Source of the DNA: Flavobacterium psychrophilum
GTDB taxonomy: Bacteria; Bacteroidota; Bacteroidia; Flavobacteriales; Flavobacteriaceae
NCBI GenBank assembly: GCA_022729635.1
Contig: DZAU01000055.1
Span: forward strand, 1-9,887
Direction of reading: 5' to 3'
DNA: 9,887 nt
Shown: one piece after another, positions 1-8,131 of the stretch
How the letters are laid out: each line of letters opens with the position of its first letter
Position numbering within the stretch: the first letter of the stretch is position 1
Program-made: the position numbers and the translations under genes
Notes under the pieces: model-generated
What the model was told of the DNA's origin: nothing
What the model saw: only the letters and a program-made list of their open reading frames with translations
Databases searched by the model: none

Positions 1-21
1 TTAGAATATCGCCGTTTTTTA

Positions 22-1527
22 TTAAAACCTCGTTTCTTCCACTGCGGGTTTGCTTATCAGGTATAAACCAATAAAAGTTATCAAAGTGTTCACAATAATC
101 AATTCGTTGTCGAACACATATCCGAACCAAGTAGCCGAATTTTCGCTGATTAGTAAAGTAATAATTGGCGATAGCACACAAATAAAAGGCACAAATTTGT
201 CTTTTACCGTTTTTGATTTTACAAATAATCCAAAAGTATATAATCCCAAAAGCGGACCATAAGTATAAGAAGCAACCTTAAAAATCATCCCTACGACTGA
301 ACTGTCATTGATGGCGTTGAAAAAGAGAATGACTAAAAACATTAAAAATGAAAAACTGAGATGCACAATGTGTCGAGTGCGAACAATGTTATGTTTGTTT
401 TGATTTTCCGCTTTATCCATTCCAAGAAAATCAACGCAAAATGAAGTGGTAAGTGCTGTCAAAGCTGAGTCAGTAGTGGCAAAAGTGGCCGCTGTTAACC
501 CCAATAAAAACACTACCGAAGGAACAATAGCCAGATGATGAAAGGCGATTTCGGGGAATAGTAAATCGGTTCTGGGTTTGCCAGTGACTAAATCGGCAGG
601 GATAGTAATGCCGTTTTTATTGGCATAAATATAAAGCAAAGCTCCCACGCTCAAAAAGAAAATATTAATAAGCACGAATATTCCAGTAAAAGTGAACATA
701 TTTTTTTGGGATTCTCCAATGGTTGCGCAACTTAAATTTTTTTGCATTAAATCTTGGTCTAAACCCACCATTGCAATGGTAACGAACATTCCGCCAAGGA
801 TTTGTTTGATAAAGTGAAATTTACTGGTAAGGAAATTATCAAAGAAAAATATCTTGGAATAATTACTGTTTTTAACCTCTTCGAAAGCACCAATGACACT
901 CAAATTTAGACTGTCGCAAATAAAATAAATGGTTAGAAATACTGAGGTAACCAAGAAAAAAGTTTGCAAGGCATCAGTAATAATGATGGTTTTCAGACCA
1001 CTTTTATAAGTGTAGGAAAAAATTAACAACAGCGAAAGTAAGACCGTCAATGCAAATGGAACTCCATAATAATCAAAAACAAATCGTTGTAAAACAATCA
1101 CAACAAGATACAATCTAAAAGAGGAACCGATGGTTCTGCTGGCCAGAAATATTGCAGCCGCAGTTTTATAGGAGTAATAACCCAATCGTTTTTCGATATA
1201 ACCATAAATGGAGGTCAGATTCATTCGGTAATATAAAGGCAATAATACTGTTGCGACGATGATAAAACCAATGGCATTTCCCAAAACAAACTGAAAATAT
1301 TTGAATTGTTCGCCACTTGGCGCTCCCACTTCACCAGGAACTGAGATAAATGTTACGCCCGAAAGTGCCGTTCCAATCATTCCGAAAGCAACAAGATACC
1401 ATTTAGAATTTTTATTGGCTTTAAAAAAAGCATCATTGCCACTATTGTTTTTACTGGTGCGATGTGAAATATAAAATAAAATGCCAAAATAAACAGAGAT
1501 GAGAAGTAAAATAGTGAATGGTGTCAT
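22..1527 (-). CDS. sodium:solute symporter (SSS/SLC5 family)
   Basis: An inner-membrane transporter predicted to couple sodium entry to solute uptake. It has 501 residues, normal for the family, and nearly the whole protein is hydrophobic segments (about 12-13 by eye). Family features visible are the SGVTFISVPGEVG stretch at residues 56-68 (first core helix region, like the sodium-site helix of SSS proteins), a GLDQDLMQKNL loop in the middle, and a FATTDSALTAL helix near residues 350-360, which aligns with the Ser/Thr-rich helix of the second sodium site. The substrate cannot be read from the sequence; sugars, sialic acid, proline and other small solutes are all possible. An ATG 33 bases further upstream (1558-1560) is in frame, but it would add a polar 11-residue leader and lies next to a promoter-like box, so ATG 1525-1527 is preferred. 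It is transcribed away from recR and is probably unrelated to the capsule genes. Confidence 0.9.
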   Translation of the reverse strand: MTPFTILLLISVYFGILFYISHRTSKNNSGNDAFFKANKNSKWYLVAFGMIGTALSGVTFISVPGEVGAPSGEQFKYFQFVLGNAIGFIIVATVLLPLYYRMNLTSIYGYIEKRLGYYSYKTAAAIFLASRTIGSSFRLYLVVIVLQRFVFDYYGVPFALTVLLSLLLIFSYTYKSGLKTIIITDALQTFFLVTSVFLTIYFICDSLNLSVIGAFEEVKNSNYSKIFFFDNFLTSKFHFIKQILGGMFVTIAMVGLDQDLMQKNLSCATIGESQKNMFTFTGIFVLINIFFLSVGALLYIYANKNGITIPADLVTGKPRTDLLFPEIAFHHLAIVPSVVFLLGLTAATFATTDSALTALTTSFCVDFLGMDKAENQNKHNIVRTRHIVHLSFSFLMFLVILFFNAINDSSVVGMIFKVASYTYGPLLGLYTFGLFVKSKTVKDKFVPFICVLSPIITLLISENSATWFGYVFDNELIIVNTLITFIGLYLISKPAVEETRF

Positions 1528-1550
1528 GTGATTTTTCTTTATTTGGGAGC

Positions 1551-1557
1551 CAAAGTA
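1551..1557 (-). promoter_or_regulatory. possible -7 promoter box of the symporter gene
   Basis: On the minus strand the sequence reads TACTTTG, one base short of the Bacteroidota -7 consensus TAnnTTTG, and it lies about 23 bases upstream of the chosen ATG. No convincing TTG -33 element was found at the expected distance, so this is a weak call. If right, it would put the upstream in-frame ATG at 1558-1560 outside the transcript. Confidence 0.3.
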
Positions 1558-1636
1558 CAAATTTTATCTAAATTATTTGCACAGTTTTTATTTGTATATC
1601 TACGAATTTACCAATCAAAAAAATAAACAAATTGAT

Positions 1637-1644
1637 TACTTTTG
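1637..1644 (+). promoter_or_regulatory. -7 promoter box for recR
   Basis: TACTTTTG is an exact match to the Bacteroidota -7 consensus TAnnTTTG. It ends only five bases before the recR ATG at 1650, so transcription would start at or within a few bases of the start codon, giving a leaderless or nearly leaderless message. No clear TTG -33 box is present at the usual distance, which lowers confidence. Confidence 0.45.
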
Positions 1645-1649
1645 CCGTT

Positions 1650-2270
1650 ATGGAATTTTCATCAAAACTTTTGGAAAAAGCAGTCAACGAAATGGCTCAA
1701 TTGCCCGGAATTGGTAAAAGAACGGCTTTGCGACTGGTGTTGCATTTATTGAAACAACCCAAGGAACAAACTGGGTTTTTGGCTCAAGCCTTAACGACCA
1801 TGCGCGAGGAAGTGAAATTTTGTGTGAGCTGTCATAATATTTCTGACGCTGATATTTGCGAAATTTGTTCCAATAAAAAAAGAAATCACCAGATAATTTG
1901 TATTGTTGAAGATATTCGCGACGTAATGGCAATCGAGAACACAGGACAATTTCGGGGAATTTATCACGTTTTAGGAGGTAAAATATCGCCAATAGACGGT
2001 GTGGGACCAAGTCAGTTAAATATTAATTCTCTGGTAGAAAAAATAAAATCTGGCAATGTGAGCGAAATTATTTTTGCGTTAAGCTCTACTATGGAAGGAG
2101 ATACCACCAATTTTTACATCTATAAACAAATACAGGATTGTGATATTATTACCTCCACCATTGCCCGAGGAATATCGGTTGGAGACGAATTAGAATATGC
2201 TGATGAGGTTACTTTGGGAAGAAGTATTTTGCAACGTGTACCGTTCGAAAAGTCCTTTAAAAATAATTAA
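1650..2270 (+). CDS. recR: recombination mediator protein RecR
   Basis: RecR works with RecO (and RecF) to load RecA on single-stranded DNA at gaps, in cytoplasmic recombinational repair. The 206-residue length is typical. Domain order is complete: a helix-hairpin-helix with LPGIGKRTA at residues 18-26, a four-cysteine zinc finger (C58, C61, C70, C73), then a Toprim domain from about residue 82 with IVEDIRD, the GG(K)ISP loop near 109-114, TMEGDTT at 147-153, and the conserved C-terminal block [18 protein letters not shown] at about 172-189. A TTG at 1632 is in frame but would add six residues the family lacks and would overlap the promoter-like box, so ATG 1650 is chosen. It sits upstream of wza with a 69-base gap and a separate promoter candidate, so it is probably a neighbour and not part of the capsule operon. 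Confidence 0.97.
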   Translation: MEFSSKLLEKAVNEMAQLPGIGKRTALRLVLHLLKQPKEQTGFLAQALTTMREEVKFCVSCHNISDADICEICSNKKRNHQIICIVEDIRDVMAIENTGQFRGIYHVLGGKISPIDGVGPSQLNINSLVEKIKSGNVSEIIFALSSTMEGDTTNFYIYKQIQDCDIITSTIARGISVGDELEYADEVTLGRSILQRVPFEKSFKNN

Positions 2271-2315
2271 TTCATTTAATGAATGTCGATATTTTTAAAT
2301 TGTTAAATGAAAAGC

Positions 2316-2323
2316 TATATTTG
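2316..2323 (+). promoter_or_regulatory. -7 promoter box for the wza-wzc polysaccharide genes
   Basis: TATATTTG matches TAnnTTTG exactly and lies 16 bases before the ATG at 2340. A TTG at 2300-2302 is upstream, but its 13-base spacing is shorter than the usual -33 to -7 distance, so only the -7 box is claimed. A start site a few bases after 2323 would exclude the in-frame ATG at 2307 and leave a short leader before ATG 2340. This helps decide the start of wza. Confidence 0.45.
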
Positions 2324-2339
2324 TTTTAAAAATAGAATA

Positions 2340-3128
2340 ATGAATAAATCTGTACTCTATATATTATTGGGAATTAGCCTGGTTTTCACTTCTTGTATTC
2401 CTACCAAAGACCTTGTTTACTTACAAAATAAAAACGGTACGGAAACGGAGATTCCCATTTCTGAAGTGTTGCTGAAACCTTATAGGCTTCAGGTAAATGA
2501 TGTGTTAAGTATCACCATCAAAGCCGATGATCCAAAATTGGTCACTATTTTTAACCCTACAAATAAAGGCGAAACTGACAATGTAGGGTCTTCTTTATAT
2601 TTTTCGGGTTACACGGTAGATGATCATGGCAATATCCGCATTCCGGTTTTGGGAGAAATTAACGCTATTGGATACACCGTTGAAGAATTAAGAATTAAAA
2701 TTGAGCAACAACTCTTAGATGAGTATTTTAAAAAAGAAGCTAATATTTTTGTCATCGTACGATTAGCTGGTTTCAAATATACCATTAATGGAGAAGTGGG
2801 AAGTATGGGAACTAAATTCTTATTCCAAGATCATGTCAATATCATGGAAGCCATTGCAAATTCTGGAGATATTACCATTACCGGCGACAGAAAAGCGGTG
2901 ACTATTATTCGTCAAACGCCTACTGGAACTGAAATGCACGATATTGACCTTACCGATGTTAACGTGATGAAGTCTCCCTATTATAATTTGCAACCCAATG
3001 ATTATATCTATGTAAAACCACTCAAACAAAAATCATGGGGAACAGGAAAAACAGGAATAGAATCTTTAACTACCATCATTACCTTGATTTCGTTAGTAAC
3101 GACTACTTTAGTGCTTTTTAAATTATAA
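2340..3128 (+). CDS. wza: polysaccharide export lipoprotein, Wza/OPX family
   Basis: Outer-membrane export channel component for capsule or exopolysaccharide. The 262-residue protein begins with a lipoprotein signal peptide ending in FTSC, so Cys19 would be the lipidated first residue. A Poly_export domain starts at YRLQVNDVLSITI (residues 48-60) and includes the VDDHGNIRIPVLGEI core. An SLBB-type domain follows (FKYTINGEVGSMG onward), and a hydrophobic C-terminal segment (SLTTIITLISLVTTTLVLF) comes after a Lys/Gly-rich linker. It is much shorter than E. coli Wza (379 aa), as is usual for Bacteroidota OPX proteins. The in-frame ATG at 2307 would put a polar MKSYICFKNRI before the signal peptide and would spoil it, so ATG 2340 is used. 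wzc begins 12 bases after the stop, which suggests co-transcription and a Wza-Wzc envelope complex. Confidence 0.93.
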   Translation: MNKSVLYILLGISLVFTSCIPTKDLVYLQNKNGTETEIPISEVLLKPYRLQVNDVLSITIKADDPKLVTIFNPTNKGETDNVGSSLYFSGYTVDDHGNIRIPVLGEINAIGYTVEELRIKIEQQLLDEYFKKEANIFVIVRLAGFKYTINGEVGSMGTKFLFQDHVNIMEAIANSGDITITGDRKAVTIIRQTPTGTEMHDIDLTDVNVMKSPYYNLQPNDYIYVKPLKQKSWGTGKTGIESLTTIITLISLVTTTLVLFKL

Positions 3129-3140
3129 TACTAATCAAAA

Positions 3141-5600
3141 ATGTTAGATATAAAAGATTTTTCAATTTTTGAAGGTCAGTCAGGATTTGATTTTAAAGGA
3201 TTCCTGATCAAAATTGGAAGTTATTGGCGATGGTTTTTGTTGAGTTTGGCCATTACTTTTACCATAGCTTACCAAGTAAACATCCGTAAAGAAAAAATCT
3301 ACGGAATGGAAACGCTTATCTCTGTCAAAGAAGAAAACAATCCTCTTTTTACCTCCAATACCAGTTTAGTTTTTAATTGGGGAGGCACTTCTGACCAAGT
3401 TCAAACCATAGCAACTACGCTCCAATCTCGCTCTCATAACGAGTTAGTTGTAGATAAACTGCAATATTATATTGGTTATTTAGCTCAGGGAAAATACAAT
3501 ATTGTCGATGCTTACGGTGTTGCTCCTTTTTATGTCAGTATCGACAAATCAAAAGGACAACTGGCAGGTGCTCTCATTCACATTAAATTTCTGAGTGAAA
3601 ACGAATATGAAATTAAAATTCCTTTTGAGAGTAATTCAGTTTCGCTCATTACCTATGCAGACAACTCTTATGGTAAAACTTCGGTAGTAACTGGGGATTT
3701 TATCAAAAAATACAAAGTGGGCGAGCAAGTGACATTGCCTTTTTTAAATTGGAAACTGCAAATAAAAGATAATCCGGGTTTTTATAAGGGCAGCGAATAT
3801 TTTGTCCAATTTAATGATTTTGACGGTACAGTTTCCGGCTACAAAGGAATCAATGTAAAGGCAGATGATAAAGGAGGATCCATTATTACTCTCGGAATGC
3901 AGGGAACCAATAAAGCTCGAATGGTCGAATACTTAAATTCTACTGTAAAAATGCTCATAAAAAGACAGCTGGACAGTAAAAACCAGTTTGCGACCAATAC
4001 CATTGACTTTATTGACAGCACACTTGTGGCCATGGAATTGCAATTAAAAGAAACCACAAACGAGCTGAAATCTTTCCGACAAGGCAAAAACATCTTTAAT
4101 ATTGAAGGAGACGGAGCTAAATTTTCGGATAAAGTTTTGGAATACGATGTCAAGAAAGACGAAATTACCCGTAAAATAGCCTATTATAATTCCTTAAAAT
4201 CCTATTTAAAAAGCAGCGACGATTATGCCAAGCTTCCGGCGCCATCAGTGGCTGGAATTGAAGACCCCAATATTGTGGTCAATGTTTCGAAATTAATTTC
4301 ACTTTCTACCCAAAGATCAGAAATGGCTTATGCAGTAAAAAGTGAAAAAATATTCAAGGATTTCGACAATCAGATGGAAGCCGTGAAAAAGGTTTTATTA
4401 GAAAATATTGCTACCGCCAAAGCCTCTTTGCAATATGATTTGGCTATGGTCACCAGCAAAATCAACGAAACCGAAAGCACCATCAAACAACTTCCTGAAG
4501 ACCAGCAAGAACTGATTAAAATCAAGAGAAAATACGATTTAAACGATAATATTTACAGCACTTTTCTACAAAAAAGAAGCGAGGCCGATATTGTGAAAGC
4601 TGCAAACTTGTCGGATATTCATTTTATCGACCCCGCAAAAGACGTTGGCGGTGGACTCATCGGACCCAAAACATCTGTAAATTACGTCTTGGCATTATTT
4701 CTTGGATTATTAATTCCTTTGCTATTTGTTTTCGGAATTTTCTTCATCAACAATGCCATTCAAAACACAGAAGATATTAGCAAATTGACACAAATTCCGT
4801 TAATAGGAGTTATCGGTTTGAGCAAGGATCACACTAATTTGGCGGTTTATGAAAAACCAAAATCGGCTTTGTCTGAGTCTTTTCGAGCCATTAGATCTTC
4901 ACTTCAGTTTTTATACAAACAGCAAAATGTAGATGGAGCAAAAACACTAATGATTACTTCTTCGGTCAGCGGTGAAGGGAAAACATTTTGTTCTTTAAAT
5001 ATTGCCACAGTATTTGCTTTAAGCGAAAAAAAGACAGTGATTATTGGTCTAGATTTAAGAAAACCGAAACTGTTTGATGAATTTAATTTATCGAATGAAG
5101 TGGGTATTGTAAATTATCTCATTAAGCAAAAAACGGTCGATGAAATTATCAATCACACTGAAATTCCTTTTCTAGATGTGATTATTTCAGGTCCCATTCC
5201 GCCAAACCCAGCCGAAATGATTATGAGTGATGGAATGAAAGAATTAATCGAGGAGTTAAAGAAAAAATACGATTATATTATTTTAGATACACCACCAGTC
5301 GGCTTGGTTTCAGATGCCTTGGAACTAGCACAATATTGTGATGTAACCTTATATATAGTAAGGCAGAATTTCACCAAAAAAGAAATGATCACCTTGCTCA
5401 ACAACAGAGTCAAACGTGGCGAGCTCAACAATACAAGTATTATTTTGAATGGATTTCAAAATAAAGCCAAGTACGGTGCCGGATATGGCTATGGCTATGG
5501 TTACGGTTACGGCAGTACAACCTATTCAAACGGGTATCACGAAAATGATAAACCAAAAAATATTGTTGAAAAAATCATTGAAAAATTTAGAATAAAGTAA
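3141..5600 (+). CDS. wzc: polysaccharide co-polymerase / BY-type tyrosine autokinase, Wzc family
   Basis: Inner-membrane protein that controls polymer length and assembly and autophosphorylates on C-terminal tyrosines. The 819 residues hold a Wzz domain with transmembrane helix 1 near residues 29-46, a long periplasmic region rich in predicted coiled coil (about 270-500), a GNVR-like block near 452-485 (PEDQQELIKIKRKYDLN), and transmembrane helix 2 near 515-537. The cytoplasmic BY-kinase has Walker A SGEGKT (610-615), Walker A' LDLRKP (637-642) and Walker B ILDTPP (714-719, Asp716). The tail has eight tyrosines between residues 778 and 799, mostly as Gly-Tyr repeats. Kinase and membrane domains are fused, as in Gram-negative Wzc. 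No low-molecular-weight phosphatase gene (Wzb) lies between wza and wzc, unlike the E. coli order. The epimerase gene follows after 43 bases. Confidence 0.95.
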   Translation: MLDIKDFSIFEGQSGFDFKGFLIKIGSYWRWFLLSLAITFTIAYQVNIRKEKIYGMETLISVKEENNPLFTSNTSLVFNWGGTSDQVQTIATTLQSRSHNELVVDKLQYYIGYLAQGKYNIVDAYGVAPFYVSIDKSKGQLAGALIHIKFLSENEYEIKIPFESNSVSLITYADNSYGKTSVVTGDFIKKYKVGEQVTLPFLNWKLQIKDNPGFYKGSEYFVQFNDFDGTVSGYKGINVKADDKGGSIITLGMQGTNKARMVEYLNSTVKMLIKRQLDSKNQFATNTIDFIDSTLVAMELQLKETTNELKSFRQGKNIFNIEGDGAKFSDKVLEYDVKKDEITRKIAYYNSLKSYLKSSDDYAKLPAPSVAGIEDPNIVVNVSKLISLSTQRSEMAYAVKSEKIFKDFDNQMEAVKKVLLENIATAKASLQYDLAMVTSKINETESTIKQLPEDQQELIKIKRKYDLNDNIYSTFLQKRSEADIVKAANLSDIHFIDPAKDVGGGLIGPKTSVNYVLALFLGLLIPLLFVFGIFFINNAIQNTEDISKLTQIPLIGVIGLSKDHTNLAVYEKPKSALSESFRAIRSSLQFLYKQQNVDGAKTLMITSSVSGEGKTFCSLNIATVFALSEKKTVIIGLDLRKPKLFDEFNLSNEVGIVNYLIKQKTVDEIINHTEIPFLDVIISGPIPPNPAEMIMSDGMKELIEELKKKYDYIILDTPPVGLVSDALELAQYCDVTLYIVRQNFTKKEMITLLNNRVKRGELNNTSIILNGFQNKAKYGAGYGYGYGYGYGSTTYSNGYHENDKPKNIVEKIIEKFRIK
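5472..5513 (+). repeat. Gly-Tyr hexanucleotide repeat in the wzc tail
   Basis: The codons here read as consecutive GGN-TAY pairs (GGA TAT, GGC TAT, GGC TAT, GGT TAC, GGT TAC), after a first TAC GGT GCC. Five Gly-Tyr units stand in a row. They code for the phosphorylatable tyrosine cluster of Wzc. The unit is six bases long, so gain or loss of a copy would change the tyrosine count without shifting the frame. Confidence 0.7.
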
Positions 5601-5643
5601 ATTCAACACAAGTTTTTTTAAGTGTAAAAAAAGAAAAGAAGGA

Positions 5644-6612
5644 ATGAAAAGCACCATACTAATTACAGGAGGAGCAGGTTTTATAGGCTCTAATCTATGT
5701 GAATATTTTTTAACCAAAGAATACCAAGTGGTTTGTCTGGATAATTTTGCCACAGGACATCGGCATAATCTGAAGGAATTTATAAACAACAAAAATTTTC
5801 GTTTAATTGAAGGCGACATCCGAAACTTAACGGATTGTCATCAAGCAGTAAAAGGAGTGGATTATGTTTTGCATCAGGCGGCTTTGGGTTCTGTGCCTCG
5901 CTCTATAAATGATCCAATCACAACAAACGAAGTCAATGTTTCCGGATTTTTAAATATGCTCGTGGCTTCTCGCGATGCTAAGGTAAAACGATTTGTGTAT
6001 GCCGCCAGTTCTTCGACTTATGGAGATTCAGAGGGTTTGCCAAAAGTGGAGGAAGTTATAGGAAAACCACTTTCGCCTTATGCTATTACAAAATACGTCA
6101 ATGAATTGTATGCCGAAATTTTCAGCCGAACCTATAGTTTAGAGACAATAGGTTTGCGCTATTTCAATGTTTTTGGACGAAAACAAGACCCAAAAGGAGC
6201 TTATGCAGCCGTTATTCCAAAATTTGTAATGCAATTAATGCAACACGAAAGCCCGAAAATTAACGGCGACGGCAACTATTCGCGTGATTTTACCTATATC
6301 GATAATGTGATTCTTATGAATGAATTGGCAATGACCACCCAAAATCCAGAAGCCATAAATACAGTATATAATACCGCTTATGGTGACCGAAACACGTTGA
6401 ATAATTTAGTACACTATTTAAAGGAATTTTTGTCAAAACACGATTCCAGAATTGCAGATGTAGTTATCGAATATGGTCCAAATCGGGTTGGAGATATTCC
6501 TCATTCTTTGGCCAGCATCGAAAAAGCGAAAAGAATATTAGGATATAATCCGCAGTTTTCTTTACAGCAAGGGTTGAAAGAATCAATAGATTGGTATTGG
6601 GAGAATTTGTAG
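5644..6612 (+). CDS. wbpP: UDP-N-acetylhexosamine(uronic acid) 4-epimerase, WbpP/TviC type
   Basis: A cytoplasmic NAD-dependent short-chain epimerase that interconverts UDP-GlcNAc/UDP-GalNAc or their uronic acids. The 322-residue protein has the NAD-binding GGAGFIG at 9-15, LDNFATGHRHNL after strand 2, the AASSSTYG serine cluster (Ser122-124), and the catalytic pair Tyr146-x3-Lys150. Long blocks such as HQAALGSVPRSINDPIT and LRYFNVFGRKQDPKGAYAA match P. aeruginosa WbpP and S. Typhi TviC as I remember them. Ser288 in DIPHSL falls where WbpP has a small residue (Ser306) that leaves room for an N-acetyl group, so an N-acetylated substrate is favoured over UDP-Glc/Gal. It lacks the roughly 18-residue N-terminal extension of WbpP. 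The stop TAG lies inside a palindromic repeat. With the TviB-type dehydrogenase downstream, UDP-GalNAcA synthesis is the likely job. Confidence 0.92.
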   Translation: MKSTILITGGAGFIGSNLCEYFLTKEYQVVCLDNFATGHRHNLKEFINNKNFRLIEGDIRNLTDCHQAVKGVDYVLHQAALGSVPRSINDPITTNEVNVSGFLNMLVASRDAKVKRFVYAASSSTYGDSEGLPKVEEVIGKPLSPYAITKYVNELYAEIFSRTYSLETIGLRYFNVFGRKQDPKGAYAAVIPKFVMQLMQHESPKINGDGNYSRDFTYIDNVILMNELAMTTQNPEAINTVYNTAYGDRNTLNNLVHYLKEFLSKHDSRIADVVIEYGPNRVGDIPHSLASIEKAKRILGYNPQFSLQQGLKESIDWYWENL

Positions 6613-6636
6613 AGACGCGATTAATCGCGTCTGTAC
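6609..6636 (+). repeat. REP-like palindrome overlapping the epimerase stop codon
   Basis: A 28-base unit whose central 20 bases, AGACGCGATTAATCGCGTCT (6613-6632), are a perfect palindrome. Adding GTA and TAC at the edges gives 13 of 14 complementary pairs, with one mismatch at 6612/6633. The TAG stop of the epimerase (6610-6612) is part of the unit. I recall very similar dispersed units (GTAGAGACGC...) in Flavobacterium genomes. It could fold in RNA, but no U-tract follows, so a terminator role is not supported. Confidence 0.75.
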
Positions 6637-6677
6637 GGGAATATAAAGAAAATAGATAAAGAAAAGATATTAATAAA

Positions 6678-8069
6678 ATGAAAATCACAAAAATTTGTTG
6701 CATAGGTGCAGGATATGTTGGAGGTCCGACTATGGCAGTTATTGCGCAAAAATGCCCATACATTCAGGTTACCGTTGTAGATTTGAACGCCGAACGAATT
6801 GCGGCCTGGAATGACGAAGATCTCAATAATATTCCAATATTTGAACCAGGATTAAGCGACATTGTTGCCGAAGCCAGAGGCAGAAACCTGTTTTTTTCTA
6901 CCGAAGTGGAAAAGGCAATTGACGAAGCCCAAATCATTTTTATATCGGTAAATACGCCTACTAAAACGTATGGAAAAGGAAAAGGAATGGCGGCTGATTT
7001 GAAATACATTGAGTTGTGTGCCAGACAGATTGCTAAAATTGCCAAAGACGATAAAATTGTAGTCGAGAAATCGACTTTGCCGGTTCGCACTGCCGAAGCC
7101 ATCAAAAGTATTTTAGATAATACCGGAAATCATGTACAGTTCCAAATTCTTTCGAATCCGGAATTTCTTGCCGAAGGCACAGCCGTTCAGGACTTATTAA
7201 ATCCAGACCGAATATTGATTGGAGGAGACACTTCGACCGAAGGACAAAAAGCAATACAAGCCTTGGTTGAGGTCTATTCGAATTGGGTGGCTCCTGAAAA
7301 AATATTGACTACCAATGTGTGGTCTTCAGAGTTGTCGAAATTGACTGCTAATGCATTTTTGGCACAAAGAATTTCTTCGATAAATGCCTTGTCGGAATTA
7401 TGCGAAAAAACGGGTGCCAATATTAACGAAGTGGCAAAAGCCATTGGTACAGACAGCAGAATAGGTCCTAAGTTTCTCAAAGCTTCCGTTGGTTTTGGAG
7501 GTTCTTGTTTTCAAAAAGACATCCTGAATTTGGTTTACATTGCCAAATCTTATGGGTTAAATGAAGTTGCCGATTATTGGGAACAAGTCATTATTATGAA
7601 CAATCATCAGAAAAAGAGGTTTTCCAATAAAATTGTTCAAACGCTTTACAACACCGTTGCTGATAAAAAAATTACGTTTCTCGGTTGGGCGTTTAAGAAA
7701 GACACTAACGATACCAGAGAATCGGCAGCGATTTATGTAGCCAATGATTTAATCAGCGAGCAGGCAGAAATTGCAGTATTTGATCCAAAGGTTTCCAGAA
7801 AAAAAGTTTTGGCAGATTTGGATTATTTAGAAACTAGGTCTTCTGAAGATAATGATGCAGCAACCAGTTCTTTTGACAGCCCTTATGAAGCCTGCAAGGA
7901 TGCTCACGCCATTGCAGTGCTTACTGAATGGGATGAATTTGTGCACTATGACTGGCAAAAAATATACGATGGCATGCAAAAACCAGCCTTTGTATTTGAC
8001 GGAAGAAATATTCTGAACAAGGCAGCATTAGAGACTATTGGATTTGTATATCAGGGGATTGGGAGTTAA
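6678..8069 (+). CDS. ugd: UDP-glucose 6-dehydrogenase, eukaryote-like class
   Basis: Cytoplasmic enzyme that oxidises UDP-glucose to UDP-glucuronate with two NAD+. The 463 residues hold the N-terminal Rossmann motif [10 protein letters not shown] (9-18), [38 protein letters not shown], the [20 protein letters not shown] hinge helix, the catalytic Cys277 in [10 protein letters not shown], and the C-terminal Rossmann domain with [14 protein letters not shown] and FDGRNIL. These blocks match human/animal UGDH far more closely than the shorter E. coli Ugd type (about 390 aa). The disordered 25-30-residue C-terminal tail of animal UGDH is absent. The gene starts 65 bases after the epimerase stop, on the same strand, and is probably co-transcribed. 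The product would feed GlcA into the polysaccharide. Confidence in the reaction is high because active-site blocks are intact. Confidence 0.95.
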   Translation: MKITKICCIGAGYVGGPTMAVIAQKCPYIQVTVVDLNAERIAAWNDEDLNNIPIFEPGLSDIVAEARGRNLFFSTEVEKAIDEAQIIFISVNTPTKTYGKGKGMAADLKYIELCARQIAKIAKDDKIVVEKSTLPVRTAEAIKSILDNTGNHVQFQILSNPEFLAEGTAVQDLLNPDRILIGGDTSTEGQKAIQALVEVYSNWVAPEKILTTNVWSSELSKLTANAFLAQRISSINALSELCEKTGANINEVAKAIGTDSRIGPKFLKASVGFGGSCFQKDILNLVYIAKSYGLNEVADYWEQVIIMNNHQKKRFSNKIVQTLYNTVADKKITFLGWAFKKDTNDTRESAAIYVANDLISEQAEIAVFDPKVSRKKVLADLDYLETRSSEDNDAATSSFDSPYEACKDAHAIAVLTEWDEFVHYDWQKIYDGMQKPAFVFDGRNILNKAALETIGFVYQGIGS

Positions 8070-8072
8070 GCC

Positions 8073-8096
8073 AGCCCCCTAGCCCCCGAAGGGGGA
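8073..8096 (+). repeat. C5-GAA-G5 hairpin repeat, copy 1
   Basis: A 24-base unit identical to the one at 9834-9857. It contains CCCCCGAAGGGGG (8083-8095), a five-base-pair GC stem with a GAA loop. A purine-rich G tail follows, with GGAGGGAAGTT at 8104-8114, which also recurs after copy 2. It starts four bases after the ugd stop. Similar units are common between genes in Flavobacterium genomes, from memory. There is no T-run after the stem, so it does not look like a standard intrinsic terminator. Confidence 0.8.
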
Positions 8097-8131
8097 ACAG
8101 GAAGGAGGGAAGTTTAGGGAAGGTTTCTATA

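Noticed and set aside
2270..2284. Palindrome ATTCATTTAATGAAT just after recR, considered as a terminator
   Set aside because: The stem is short and almost entirely A/T with no proper U-tract, so it would be a very weak terminator; it may be chance in AT-rich DNA.
2307..2339. Longer start for wza at ATG 2307
   Set aside because: It would place eleven residues before the lipoprotein signal peptide and lies upstream of the predicted transcription start.
5613..5632. T7-AAGTGT-A7 inverted repeat between wzc and the epimerase gene, considered as a terminator
   Set aside because: The stem has only A-T pairs and the gap is 43 bases within an apparent operon; low-complexity sequence explains it.
5637..5643. 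AGAAGGA before the epimerase ATG as a ribosome binding site
   Set aside because: It directly abuts the start codon, which is too close for Shine-Dalgarno pairing.
6464..7105. Minus-strand open frames antisense to the epimerase and ugd genes
   Set aside because: They are shadows of conserved plus-strand genes, with no start signals or recognisable domains.
8083..8095. GC hairpin CCCCCGAAGGGGG considered as an intrinsic terminator of ugd
   Set aside because: A purine-rich stretch follows it, not a T-run, and the same unit recurs elsewhere, so it is called a dispersed repeat.
8054..8120. G-rich runs around the C5-GAA-G5 unit as a G-quadruplex
   Set aside because: The G runs are unevenly spaced and interrupted by a competing C5/G5 hairpin, so a quadruplex cannot be supported by reading alone.
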